Assembly (NCBI GenBank): GCA_964648505.1
Contig: CAZYMI010000016.1
Coordinates: 1 to 39,528 of the forward strand
Direction: 5' to 3'
Length of the DNA stretch: 39,528 nucleotides
From: CAZYMI01 sp964648505
GTDB lineage: Bacteria; Pseudomonadota; Alphaproteobacteria; Micavibrionales; Micavibrionaceae
Shown here: positions 31,112-39,528 of the stretch, piece after piece
Layout of the letters: each line of letters begins with the position of its first letter
Numbering within the stretch: position 1 is the stretch's first letter
Notes under the pieces: generated by a model
What the model saw: only the letters and a program-made list of their open reading frames with translations
Database searches by the model: none
What the model was told of the DNA's origin: nothing
Made by a program: the position numbers and the translations under genes

Positions 31112-34100
31112 ATGAACGAATTAATGAATCTTTTTGGTCAGCCAACGGGTCCACAGTCTTTTGACTCGATCCGGATCTCAATTGCAAGCCCTGAACAGGT
31201 GCTTTCATGGTCGTTTGGTGAAGTGAAAAAACCTGAAACAATTAATTACCGTACCTTTAAGCCAGAGCGCGACGGGTTGTTTTGTGCGCGTATTTTTGGA
31301 CCAATCAAGGATTATGAATGCTTGTGCGGCAAATATAAGCGCATGAAATATAAAGGTATTATTTGCGAAAAGTGCGGCGTTGAAGTGACCTTAACCAAAG
31401 TACGCCGTGAACGCATGGGGCATATCGAACTGGCATCCCCTGTTGCACATATCTGGTTTTTGAAATCACTGCCATCACGCATTGGTTTGATGATGGATAT
31501 GACGCTGAAGGATATGGAGCGCGTTTTATATTTTGAAAATTATATTGTCATGGATTCAGGCATGACATCTTTGAAGCAATATCAATTATTGTCTGAAGAA
31601 GAATTTATGAACGCCCAAGACGAATTCGGCGAGGAAAATTTCCGTGCTGGTATTGGTGCTGAAGCTTTGAAGGAAATTCTTTCCGGCGTTAATCTTGAAG
31701 ATGAGCGTAAAAAATGTGAAGACGGCCTGGCAGACAGCCCAGCGGAAACAAAGCGCAAGAAACTTGTTAAAAGATTAAAGTTGATCGAGGCATTTATTGC
31801 TTCTGGTACGCGCCCTGAATGGATGATTATGGATGTTGTTCCGGTACTTCCGCCTGAATTGCGCCCGCTTGTTCCTCTTGATGGTGGCCGTTTTGCTACA
31901 TCAGATCTTAATGATTTGTATCGCCGCGTTATTAACCGTAACAATCGTCTGAAGCGTTTGATGGAATTGCGCGCGCCCGACATTATTGTGCGCAATGAAA
32001 AACGTATGCTGCAAGAATCGGTTGACGCGTTGTTTGATAATGGCCGTCGTGGCCGTGTGATTACGGGTGCGAATAAACGCCCGTTAAAGTCTCTATCGGA
32101 CATGCTTAAAGGTAAGCAGGGTCGCTTCCGTCAGAATCTTCTTGGTAAGCGTGTCGATTATTCGGGCCGCTCGGTGATTGTTGTTGGACCTGAACTGAAA
32201 CTTCATCAGTGCGGGTTGCCAAAGAAAATGGCTCTTGAATTGTTTAAACCTTTTATTTACCACAAGCTGGAAATTTACGGCCTTGCGACCACGATCAAGG
32301 CAGCGAAGCGCATGGTTGAAAAAGAACGTCCAGAAGTTTGGGATATTCTTGAAGAAGTTATTCGCGAACATCCGGTTTTACTCAACCGCGCACCAACACT
32401 GCACCGGTTAGGAATTCAGGCATTTGAACCTGTTTTGATCGAAGGTAAAGCTATTCAGCTGCACCCATTGGTCTGTACAGCGTTTAACGCCGACTTTGAT
32501 GGTGACCAGATGGCTGTTCACGTGCCGCTATCAATTGAATCGCAGCTTGAAGCACGCGTTTTGATGATGTCGACAAATAACATTCTTTCACCTGCTTCTG
32601 GTAAGCCGATTATTGTGCCGTCTCAGGATATTATTTTGGGTCTGTATTATCTTTCCATCGCGCTTGATAAACAAAAAGGCGAGGGCATGGTTTTCCGTGG
32701 CCCTGGTGAAATTACACATGCCTTGCATGAAGGTGTGGTATCGCTTCATGCAAAAATCAAAGCACGTTATCAAGGTGTTGACTCGCAAGGTCAGCCTGAA
32801 ACGAAGATTGTTGACACCACACCAGGACGCATGCTGCTTTCCGAGCTGCTGCCACGTCACCCGAATGTGCCTTTTTCTGTGATTAACACAACGCTGACAA
32901 AGAAAGAAATCTCAAATCTGATTGATGTGGTCTATCGCCACTGCGGCCAGAAAGAGACTGTTATTTTCTGTGACCGGATGATGAAACTTGGTTTCCGTCA
33001 TGCCTGTCAGGCAGGTATTTCTTTTGGTAAGGATGATATGGTTATTCCAGCTGGAAAAGAACAGCTGGTGTCCTCAGCAAAAGATAAAGTCAAGGAATAT
33101 GAACAGCAATATCAAGATGGTTTGATTACGCGTGGTGAAAAATACAACAAGGTTGTTGATATTTGGTCACGCTGCACGGATGAAGTTGCAGAAGCCATGA
33201 TGAAGGGCATCTCCAATATTTCTGAAGGCAATTTGAACTCTGTTTATATGATGGCACATTCTGGTGCGCGTGGATCTGCCGCTCAGATCCGTCAGCTTGC
33301 TGGTATGCGCGGTCTGATGGCCAAGCCATCGGGTGAAATCATCGAAACGCCTATCATTGCTAACTTTAAGGAAGGGTTGTCGGTTCTTGAATATTTCAAC
33401 TCCACTCACGGTGCCCGTAAAGGTTTGGCGGACACGGCGCTTAAAACAGCGAACTCTGGTTATCTAACTCGTCGTTTGGTTGATGTTGCCCAAGATGCCG
33501 TTATCACTCAAGAAGATTGCGGAACAACGCGCGGTATCACAACGCGCGCCATCATGAATGGTGCTGACTTGGTTGTTTCCTTGGCTGAGCGTATTTTGGG
33601 CCGCACAGCTGCACATGACATTGTTCATCCGCTGACAGGCGCGGTGATCGTGCCAGCAGGTGATCTGATTGATGAGGTAACATCCGAGCTTGTTGAAACA
33701 GCGGGCGTTGATTCAGTTCTTGTTCGATCCGTTCTGACATGTAACACGCCTGTTGGTGTATGTGGAAAATGCTATGGACGCGATCTTGCCCGCGGTACCT
33801 CTGTGAATATGGGTGAAGCAGTCGGTGTGATGGCCGCGCAATCAATCGGAGAGCCGGGAACACAGCTGACCATGCGTACATTCCACATTGGTGGTGCGGC
33901 GCAACGGGGGGCTGAGCGTTCTTCTGTTGAAGCAACGATGACAGCGACTGTGGATATTCGTCATCATAACGTGGTGAAGAACTCCTCAGGCGTTATGATT
34001 GTGATGGGCCGTAACACTGAAATTGTGCTTAAAGATGCAAAAGGTGTTGAAAAAGCAACGTATCGTCTTCCTTATGGTGCACGCTTGCTTATTGAGCCGG

Positions 34101-35314
34101 GCGCAAAGGTGAAACCGGGCGATAAAATGGCGGAATGGGATCCTTACACCATTCCAATTCTCACCGAAAAAGACGGTGTGGCGCATTACTTTGATTTGGT
34201 TGAAGGGCTGTCCATTTCTGATAAGACTGATGAAGCGACAGGTATCGCCTCTAAGGTTGTTATTGACTGGCGTTCCCAACCTAAGGGGAATGACCTGAAG
34301 CCGCGTATTTCTTTGCTCGATAAAAAGGGCCAGATCATCACGCTGCCAAATGGCTTGCCAGCTAATTACTATATGTCTGTAGATGCGATTTTGTCTGTGA
34401 ATAACGGGCAGGAAGTAAAAGCAGGGGATATTATTGCGCGTATCCCACGCGAAACGTCTAAAACACGCGATATCACAGGTGGTTTGCCACGCGTGGCGGA
34501 ACTGTTTGAAGCGCGTCGCCCTAAAGATTTTGCGATTATTTCTGAAATTGATGGTCAGGTTGAATTCGGTAAGGATTACAAGTCCAAGCGCCGCATTATC
34601 GTCAATCCAATCGATAAATCAGAAGAATCGCGTGAGTATCTGATACCAAAAGGCCGCCACTTAGCTGTTCATGAAGGTGACTTCGTGCGCAAGGGTGATG
34701 CGTTGCTTGATGGTGCAATGGTACCTCACGATATTCTTGATGTGATGGGTATCGAAGCGCTTGCAGGCTATTTAATCAATGAAGTGCAGGATGTGTATCG
34801 TCTGCAAGGTGTGAAAATCAATGATAAGCACATTGAGGTGATTGTTCGCCAGATGTTGCAGAAAATTGAAATTCAAGTGCCTGGTGATACAACCTTCCTT
34901 GTGGGCGAACATATCGACCGCGATGAATTTGCAGCAACCAATAAGCGTTATATTGATGACGGCAAGCGTCCCGCACAAGGTAAACCAGTATTGCAAGGTA
35001 TTACAAAAGCATCGTTGCAAACGAAATCCTTTATCTCAGCGGCGTCTTTCCAGGAAACCACACGGGTTCTCACGGAAGCTGCGACGCAAGGTAAAATGGA
35101 TACGCTCAATGGCCTTAAAGAAAACGTCATCGTTGGACGTTTGATACCCGCAGGTACTGGCGCTTACGTGAACAGCATTCGTAAGATTGCCGCTGATCGT
35201 GACCGTTTGTCAGCGTCTGCGCAGCAGCAAGCTATCGCTGATGCTCCTGCAGATTCAACGGGTGCGGAAACCCCAGCCCTTGAATCGCCACGTCGCAAAC
35301 GCGCTGCAAGCTAA
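31112..35314 (+). CDS. rpoC: RNA polymerase beta' subunit
   Basis: 1400 aa, normal for proteobacteria. It holds the catalytic magnesium in NADFDGDQMAVH, an N-terminal zinc ribbon (CLCGKYKRMKYKGIICEKCG), a second zinc site (CGTTRG then CNTPVGVCGKCYG), and the trigger-loop and bridge-helix segments (MRTFHIGGAA). AGGAG precedes the ATG. The C-terminal tail is Ala/Pro rich. An intrinsic terminator lies about 50 bp beyond the stop, so the rpoBC transcript probably ends before the rps genes. Confidence 0.98.
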   Translation: MNELMNLFGQPTGPQSFDSIRISIASPEQVLSWSFGEVKKPETINYRTFKPERDGLFCARIFGPIKDYECLCGKYKRMKYKGIICEKCGVEVTLTKVRRERMGHIELASPVAHIWFLKSLPSRIGLMMDMTLKDMERVLYFENYIVMDSGMTSLKQYQLLSEEEFMNAQDEFGEENFRAGIGAEALKEILSGVNLEDERKKCEDGLADSPAETKRKKLVKRLKLIEAFIASGTRPEWMIMDVVPVLPPELRPLVPLDGGRFATSDLNDLYRRVINRNNRLKRLMELRAPDIIVRNEKRMLQESVDALFDNGRRGRVITGANKRPLKSLSDMLKGKQGRFRQNLLGKRVDYSGRSVIVVGPELKLHQCGLPKKMALELFKPFIYHKLEIYGLATTIKAAKRMVEKERPEVWDILEEVIREHPVLLNRAPTLHRLGIQAFEPVLIEGKAIQLHPLVCTAFNADFDGDQMAVHVPLSIESQLEARVLMMSTNNILSPASGKPIIVPSQDIILGLYYLSIALDKQKGEGMVFRGPGEITHALHEGVVSLHAKIKARYQGVDSQGQPETKIVDTTPGRMLLSELLPRHPNVPFSVINTTLTKKEISNLIDVVYRHCGQKETVIFCDRMMKLGFRHACQAGISFGKDDMVIPAGKEQLVSSAKDKVKEYEQQYQDGLITRGEKYNKVVDIWSRCTDEVAEAMMKGISNISEGNLNSVYMMAHSGARGSAAQIRQLAGMRGLMAKPSGEIIETPIIANFKEGLSVLEYFNSTHGARKGLADTALKTANSGYLTRRLVDVAQDAVITQEDCGTTRGITTRAIMNGADLVVSLAERILGRTAAHDIVHPLTGAVIVPAGDLIDEVTSELVETAGVDSVLVRSVLTCNTPVGVCGKCYGRDLARGTSVNMGEAVGVMAAQSIGEPGTQLTMRTFHIGGAAQRGAERSSVEATMTATVDIRHHNVVKNSSGVMIVMGRNTEIVLKDAKGVEKATYRLPYGARLLIEPGAKVKPGDKMAEWDPYTIPILTEKDGVAHYFDLVEGLSISDKTDEATGIASKVVIDWRSQPKGNDLKPRISLLDKKGQIITLPNGLPANYYMSVDAILSVNNGQEVKAGDIIARIPRETSKTRDITGGLPRVAELFEARRPKDFAIISEIDGQVEFGKDYKSKRRIIVNPIDKSEESREYLIPKGRHLAVHEGDFVRKGDALLDGAMVPHDILDVMGIEALAGYLINEVQDVYRLQGVKINDKHIEVIVRQMLQKIEIQVPGDTTFLVGEHIDRDEFAATNKRYIDDGKRPAQGKPVLQGITKASLQTKSFISAASFQETTRVLTEAATQGKMDTLNGLKENVIVGRLIPAGTGAYVNSIRKIAADRDRLSASAQQQAIADAPADSTGAETPALESPRRKRAAS

Positions 35315-35366
35315 AGTAATAACGGGGACATAAAAAGCGAAGCCTTTGTCTCCCCCGTCTGAATTT

Positions 35367-35406
35367 AAAACGGCCCTTAAGTTATAAAACTTCGGGGCCG
35401 TTTTTT
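35367..35406. terminator. Terminator between rpoC and convergent gene
   Basis: AAAACGGCCC (35367-35376), 18-base loop, GGGCCGTTTT (35395-35404) plus more T: a 10-bp stem with a U-tract in the plus direction, ending rpoBC. Read on the minus strand, the same stem ends in four T and could also end the convergent gene, whose stop codon (35382) lies in the loop. Confidence 0.85.
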
Positions 35407-36032
35407 ATTGTGCGCGTTACTGTAATTGAACGTCTTTTCTTTGATAATGTTTCTTGCTGCATGCGTGAATCAATATCGCGCAGATGAGCAATTTCACCCT
35501 TTTCAAAAGCCCAATCTCTTTGCTCCTCTAAGGGTGCAGAAAGAGGCATGAGACTCCCATCCATACCCTGCCTTGCAAAATCAGCTTCAAAGGAATGTTT
35601 TTGATTGCCTGAGATGCGACCATCAAACATTTTATAAATAACACCGCCAGCTTTAATTTTTTGATCTTCTCCCCAATGCGCCTGAATAATCACATCTTGC
35701 GTGACTTGAATGGCATGGCCATAATTTTTTGAGCGAAATTGTTTGGGGTTTAGAGGGTCTTCTTCATAAAACTTTTGAAAGTCGTCAGCGGATAGGGGGT
35801 ATCTGTCGTCTTGTGCGCGGGTGATGATTTCATCACCAGCATGGGCAAGACGGGCAGACTCTTCAAACAAATGTCCAGACGAGTCTAATTGCTTTGTCAC
35901 AACTAATTCATCATGCGTTGCGATCTTTACATTTTGTTTTGGCAATATGGCTATTTTACGAAACAAAGGTGCTGCATTAAAATCAAAATCTTCTGCCTTT
36001 ACACGCTTAAATTTTGTTATTTTAAACCCCAT
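35382..36032 (-). CDS. Hypothetical protein inserted between rpoC and rpsL
   Basis: 216 aa, soluble, no signal or membrane segment. Not assigned to a family. The segment AGDEIITRAQDDRYPLSADDFQKFYEED resembles the pattern found in several small families where a gift of GD-x-x-V/I-T, a short turn, YP-x and a F-x-x-x-Y helix bind or modify a small ligand (PGDYG-like), and the C-terminus repeats a related idea (WGEDQKIKAGGVIYKMFDG). The C-terminal 60 residues are charged and helical. It lies on the opposite strand in the middle of the rpo-str cluster. Functional guess is weak. Confidence 0.6.
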   Translation of the reverse strand: MGFKITKFKRVKAEDFDFNAAPLFRKIAILPKQNVKIATHDELVVTKQLDSSGHLFEESARLAHAGDEIITRAQDDRYPLSADDFQKFYEEDPLNPKQFRSKNYGHAIQVTQDVIIQAHWGEDQKIKAGGVIYKMFDGRISGNQKHSFEADFARQGMDGSLMPLSAPLEEQRDWAFEKGEIAHLRDIDSRMQQETLSKKRRSITVTRTIKNGPEVL

Positions 36033-36130
36033 TCGTCCCAGATGAGCCTTTCTATGAAATCATACTAGGGTTAAAAGTTTAAGATGATCTTAGAACATGT
36101 TTTATTTTGTGAAAAAACTTTAAATCTTTC

Positions 36131-36159
36131 TTGACGTTTAGGTTAGATTCGCGTAGAAA
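36131..36159 (+). promoter_or_regulatory. Candidate sigma-70-type promoter for rpsL-rpsG-fusA-tuf
   Basis: TTGACG at 36131-36136, exactly 17 bases, then TAGAAA at 36154-36159. The -35 matches five of six consensus bases, the -10 four of six, with ideal spacing. It lies after an AT-rich stretch and after the divergent gene, in the right place to drive the str genes independently of rpoBC. Confidence 0.5.
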
Positions 36160-36290
36160 CCGCGAATTGCAAACGGATGGACCGGCAGCAGGTTGGTCGT
36201 ATTCTTCAAAAAACCCTTTAAATTCAAAGGATTATTTGTTGAATGAAGTTACCTGAACGCGGTCCGTGAGACGTTTTTTGATCCGCACTT

Positions 36291-36314
36291 CCCCGAAAAC
36301 AACGATTTTCGGGG
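36291..36314 (+). promoter_or_regulatory. Stem-loop in the rpsL leader
   Basis: CCCCGAAAA (36291-36299), loop CAACGA, TTTTCGGGG (36306-36314): a perfect 9-bp stem followed by TGTTTCG, so not a clean intrinsic terminator. Possible attenuator or protein-binding hairpin in the str leader. Confidence 0.5.
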
Positions 36315-36400
36315 TGTTTCGTTGGTCAAATTTCAACTCGCGACTATTGTCGACCATCCTTAGCGCTTTGATTTAACAGATTTTTTGGAGTAATCGGCCA

Positions 36401-36772
36401 ATGCCAACAATCCAGCAGCTGATCCGTCAGCCTCGCAAGCCTCTTGCAGCACGCAAAACAAACCGTGCTTTGAAGCAAAACCCACAAAAACGTGGTGTTT
36501 GCACGCGCGTTTATACAACAACACCAAAAAAGCCAAACTCGGCTTTGCGTAAAGTTGCAAAAGTGCGCTTAACCAGCGGCGCTGAAGTGATTTGCTACAT
36601 TCCAGGTGAAGGCCATAATTTGCAGGAACACTCAGTTGTTCTTGTGCGTGGTGGTCGTGTAAAAGATTTGCCCGGCGTTCGCTACACCATCATTCGTGGT
36701 GCGCTTGATACGCAAGGTGTGAAAGATCGTAAACAGTCGCGCTCACAATATGGCGCGAAGCGTCCGAAATAA
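36401..36772 (+). CDS. rpsL: 30S ribosomal protein S12
   Basis: 123 aa, standard length. Decoding-centre protein. TPKKPNSALRKVAKVRL and GRVKDLPGVRY carry the lysines that change in streptomycin-resistant mutants; both are the wild-type lysine here. PGEGHNLQEH is conserved. It is followed by rpsG after 18 nt with ribosome site AAGGAG. Confidence 0.98.
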   Translation: MPTIQQLIRQPRKPLAARKTNRALKQNPQKRGVCTRVYTTTPKKPNSALRKVAKVRLTSGAEVICYIPGEGHNLQEHSVVLVRGGRVKDLPGVRYTIIRGALDTQGVKDRKQSRSQYGAKRPK

Positions 36773-36790
36773 GATTGAAGGAGTTTATCA

Positions 36791-37297
36791 ATGCGTCGTC
36801 GTAGTGCAGAAAAACGCGAAGTTCTACCGGATCCAAGATTTGGTGATGTAATCCTCACCCGCTTTATTAACAAGGTTATGCGTGAAGGTAAGAAATCAAC
36901 TGCTGAAAGAATCGTGTATGGCGCGCTGGAAAAAATCAGCACCATGAAAGGCGCGAATGATCTTCAGGTGAATAGCGATCTTGCTAAGAAAAATATTGGC
37001 CTTGCAGTATTTTATGTTGCGATCGAGAAAGTTCGCCCTCTTGTTGAAGTGCGCTCTCGCCGTGTTGGTGGTGCTACTTATCAGGTGCCGATGGAAGTTC
37101 GTACGGATCGCGGTCGTGCCAAAGCATTCCAATGGATTATTGAAGCGGCACGCGGGCGCGGGTCGGGCGAGATGACAGATAAACTTGCAACAGAAATTAT
37201 GGATGCGGCCAATGATCGTGGCAACGCCATTAAAAAACGCGAAGACACCCATAAAATGGCAGAAGCGAACAAAGCTTTTGCACATTATCGTTGGTAA
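36791..37297 (+). CDS. rpsG: 30S ribosomal protein S7, with an insertion
   Basis: 168 aa against about 156 in most bacteria. 16S rRNA assembly protein of the small-subunit head and usual translational repressor of the str operon. Ends are standard (RRRSAEKREVLPDPRFGD; KKREDTHKMAEANKAFAHYRW). The extra length is about 13 residues near positions 51-70 (between IVYGALEKIS and the AIEKVRPLVEVRSRRVGG helix), where the chain reads TMKGANDLQVNSDLAKKNIG. Confidence 0.97.
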   Translation: MRRRSAEKREVLPDPRFGDVILTRFINKVMREGKKSTAERIVYGALEKISTMKGANDLQVNSDLAKKNIGLAVFYVAIEKVRPLVEVRSRRVGGATYQVPMEVRTDRGRAKAFQWIIEAARGRGSGEMTDKLATEIMDAANDRGNAIKKREDTHKMAEANKAFAHYRW

Positions 37298-37327
37298 TAA
37301 GAAACAGCAGATTTAGAGAATAGAAAA

Positions 37328-39436
37328 ATGAGCCGCGAAATACCACTCGAAGATTACCGGAACTTTGGCATCATGGCCCACATTGATGCTGGTAAAACCA
37401 CGACCACTGAGCGTGTGCTTTATTATACTGGTAAATCCCACAAAATTGGTGAAGTGCATGATGGCGCGGCAACGATGGACTGGATGGAACAAGAACAAGA
37501 GCGCGGTATTACCATTACATCTGCTGCCACAACCGCGTTCTGGGAAGGTCCAGCGGATGGCCCATGTGCGGGCAAAAAAATTCGTATGAATATTATTGAT
37601 ACGCCTGGCCACGTTGATTTTACAATTGAAGTTGAACGTTCTTTGCGAGTCCTTGATGGCGCAGTATGCTTGCTTGATGGCAACATGGGTGTTGAGCCGC
37701 AAACAGAAACCGTTTGGCGTCAGGGTGATAAATACCGCGTTCCGCGCATTATTTTTGCCAATAAAATGGATAAAATCGGCGCTGATTTTTATATGTGCAT
37801 TGCTACAGTAAAATCCCGTCTTGGCATCACACCGCTTGTTATTAATTTGCCGATTGGTTCTGAAAGTGAATTCGCTGGCGTTGTTGATTTGCTAAAAATG
37901 AAAGCAATTATGTGGGATTCAGATAATCTGGGCGCCACATTCCGTGAAGAAGAAATTCCAGCTGACCTGAAAGAAGTTGCCGAAGAATATCGTGCAAAAT
38001 TAATTGAAACAGCCGTTGAAATTGACGATGCAGCTCTTGAAGCTTATCTGGAAGGTAAAATGCCAGATATTAAAACGCTTAAAAAATGTATCCGCATCGG
38101 TACATTGCAGTCAAAATTTTATCCGATGTTGTGTGGTTCTGCCTTTAAGAATAAGGGTGTTCAAACAATGTTGGATGCTGTTGTTGACTTTTTGCCAGGT
38201 CCGCTTGATCGCGGTAATGTTAAAGGCAAGCAAGTTGATTCTGATGTTGAAGATTCACGTCCTGCGTCTGATGACGCGCCATTTTCAGCGCTTGCCTTTA
38301 AAATTATGAACGATCCTTTTGTTGGAACGATCACGTTTGCCCGTATTTATTCCGGCAAACTTGAATCCGGTTCTTATGTTTTGAACTCGGTGAAAGATAA
38401 TAAAGAACGTATTGGCCGCATGCTGCTGATGCACGCGAATAACCGCGAAGAAATTAAATCGGCGTCCGCTGGTGATATTGTTGCGCTTGTTGGTATGAAA
38501 AACACAACAACTGGCGATACGCTTTGCGACCCTGCAAAACCGATTGTTCTTGAGCGTATGGAATTCCCTGAGCCTGTGATTGAAATTGCAGTTGAGCCTA
38601 AAACTAAGGCTGATCAGGAAAAAATGTCGATTGCGTTGCAAAAACTTGCTTCTGAAGATCCTTCTTTCCGTGTATCCGTTGACCATGAAAGTGGCCAGAC
38701 GATCATGAAGGGGATGGGCGAACTTCATTTGGAAATTCTTGTCGATCGCATGAAGCGCGAATTTAAAGTTGAAGCTAATATTGGGGCGCCTCAGGTGGCT
38801 TATCGTGAAACAATCACGAAAAAAGCAGAAATTGATTATACACACAAAAAGCAATCAGGTGGTTCGGGTCAATATGCGCGCGTAATTTTGGTATTTGAAC
38901 CAAATGAAGCGGGCAAAGGATACGAATTTGAAAATGATATCGTTGGTGGATCTGTTCCTAAAGAATATATCCCAGGCGTTGAGAAGGGTCTGAAATATGC
39001 TCAAGAGTCTGGTATTATTGCTGGATTCCCGGTTGTTGACTTTAAAGTCACGTTGACCGATGGCGCTTATCATGATGTTGATTCCTCGGCGTTAGCGTTC
39101 GAAATTGCAACTCGTGCTGCCTTTAAAGAAGGCATGCAGAAAGCGGGCCCACAATTGCTTGAACCGATCATGAAAGTTGAAGTGGTTACGCCTGAAGATT
39201 ATATGGGCGATGTAATTGGTGATTTGAATAGCCGTCGTGGTCAGATCAACAATATGGAAGAACGTGGTAACGCAAAGGTCATCACGGCTATGGTGCCGCT
39301 TGGTAACATGTTCGGCTATGTCAATAATTTAAGATCAATGTCGCAGGGTCGCGCAAACTACTCGATGACTTTCGATCACTATGAGGGCGTACCCGCAAAT
39401 GTTGCGGCTGAAGTTAAAGCCAAGATGGCGAGTTAA
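37328..39436 (+). CDS. fusA: Elongation factor G
   Basis: 702 aa. Translocation GTPase. G1 is AHIDAGKTTTTER (about 18-30), G3 DTPGHVDF, G4 NKMDK; domains II-V follow with GMGELHLEI (domain III), and the C-terminal motifs YMGDVIGDLNSRRGQI and GYVNNLRSMSQGRA. Length and motifs are those of the standard bacterial EF-G1. tuf follows after 42 nt. Confidence 0.98.
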   Translation: MSREIPLEDYRNFGIMAHIDAGKTTTTERVLYYTGKSHKIGEVHDGAATMDWMEQEQERGITITSAATTAFWEGPADGPCAGKKIRMNIIDTPGHVDFTIEVERSLRVLDGAVCLLDGNMGVEPQTETVWRQGDKYRVPRIIFANKMDKIGADFYMCIATVKSRLGITPLVINLPIGSESEFAGVVDLLKMKAIMWDSDNLGATFREEEIPADLKEVAEEYRAKLIETAVEIDDAALEAYLEGKMPDIKTLKKCIRIGTLQSKFYPMLCGSAFKNKGVQTMLDAVVDFLPGPLDRGNVKGKQVDSDVEDSRPASDDAPFSALAFKIMNDPFVGTITFARIYSGKLESGSYVLNSVKDNKERIGRMLLMHANNREEIKSASAGDIVALVGMKNTTTGDTLCDPAKPIVLERMEFPEPVIEIAVEPKTKADQEKMSIALQKLASEDPSFRVSVDHESGQTIMKGMGELHLEILVDRMKREFKVEANIGAPQVAYRETITKKAEIDYTHKKQSGGSGQYARVILVFEPNEAGKGYEFENDIVGGSVPKEYIPGVEKGLKYAQESGIIAGFPVVDFKVTLTDGAYHDVDSSALAFEIATRAAFKEGMQKAGPQLLEPIMKVEVVTPEDYMGDVIGDLNSRRGQINNMEERGNAKVITAMVPLGNMFGYVNNLRSMSQGRANYSMTFDHYEGVPANVAAEVKAKMAS

Positions 39437-39478
39437 ATTAGGTTAAGACAAAACAAAGAAAGTTAGAAGGAGCATAAA

Positions 39479-39528
39479 ATGGCCAAGGGAAAGTTTGAGC
39501 GGAACAAGCCGCATTGTAATATTGGAAC
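39479..39528 (+). CDS. tuf: Elongation factor Tu, 5' end only
   Basis: Sixteen codons are visible (MAKGKFERNKPHCNIG) before the window ends, matching the start of EF-Tu with KPHCNIG just before the P-loop. A strong ribosome site AGAAGGAG lies upstream. Its place after fusA is the conserved str operon order. Confidence 0.95.
   Translation, partial: MAKGKFERNKPHCNIG

Larger units (their letters stand above)
36033..36400 (+). other. rpsL upstream region
   Basis: 368 bases without a supported gene. It contains a promoter-like pair (36131-36159) and then an untranslated leader of about 230 bases with a strong stem-loop (36291-36314). The ribosome site of rpsL is TTGGAG near 36385. A 14-codon frame at 36177 has no convincing ribosome site. 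Confidence 0.5.

Noticed and set aside
1..39528. CRISPR arrays, insertion sequences, phage genes or toxin-antitoxin pairs
   Set aside because: No spaced repeat arrays, transposase or integrase motifs, or recognisable toxin-antitoxin genes were seen on either strand.

Overview
The window looks like a chromosomal segment of a moderately AT-rich Gram-negative bacterium, most likely an alphaproteobacterium. It has outer-membrane proteins (FadL family), an Mla-type lipid transport operon with an auxiliary lipoprotein, a Sco-type copper protein, a PAS protein of a type common in alphaproteobacteria, and the conserved block tRNA-Trp, secE, nusG, rplKA, rplJL, rpoBC, rpsLG, fusA, tuf. I cannot name the order or species from sequence alone.

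Region 1 (1-3001, minus strand) is a lipid-trafficking ABC operon: permease with a STAS domain, ATPase, MCE-domain protein and a lipoprotein cut by the window edge. Region 2 (3369-10196, plus strand) is a complete, tightly overlapped histidine operon led by a TrpR-like regulator: hisR(yerC)-hisG-hisD-hisCB-hisH-hisA-hisF-hisIE. Its make-up is unusual for an alphaproteobacterium: HisG is the long, self-regulated form, and HisC is fused directly to the dehydratase domain of HisB, with no histidinol-phosphatase domain anywhere in the operon.

Region 3 (10364-11966) holds a secreted EF-hand protein, an ECF sigma factor and a small membrane protein in one unit, followed by a disordered Arg/Gly/Asp-rich repeat protein. 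Region 4 (11967-20495) holds a small lipoprotein, an Hpt protein facing a soluble hybrid histidine kinase with three receiver domains, a CtlX-type guanidine hydrolase, an M3 oligopeptidase, a Sco protein, a FadL-type porin and a PAS protein.

Region 5 (20647-39528) is the transcription/translation supercluster. It is interrupted in three places by unrelated genes: between tRNA-Trp and secE (a peptidoglycan-binding-like protein and a secreted protein broken by one in-frame stop codon); between rplA and rplJ (a membrane protein split at a seven-A run that has the form of a -1 frameshift site, plus gpt); and between rpoC and rpsL (an unknown gene on the opposite strand). Ribosomal protein S7 carries an insertion of about 13 residues, and RpoB probably carries a Lys/Ala-rich N-terminal extension.

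The items I would check first are the HisC-IGPD fusion with its missing phosphatase, the A_AAA_AAA_TGA junction at 24441-24450, the nonsense-interrupted secreted gene at 20725-21210, and the EF-hand/ECF sigma/membrane-protein module with a palindrome in front of it. I saw no CRISPR array, transposase, integrase or phage gene.
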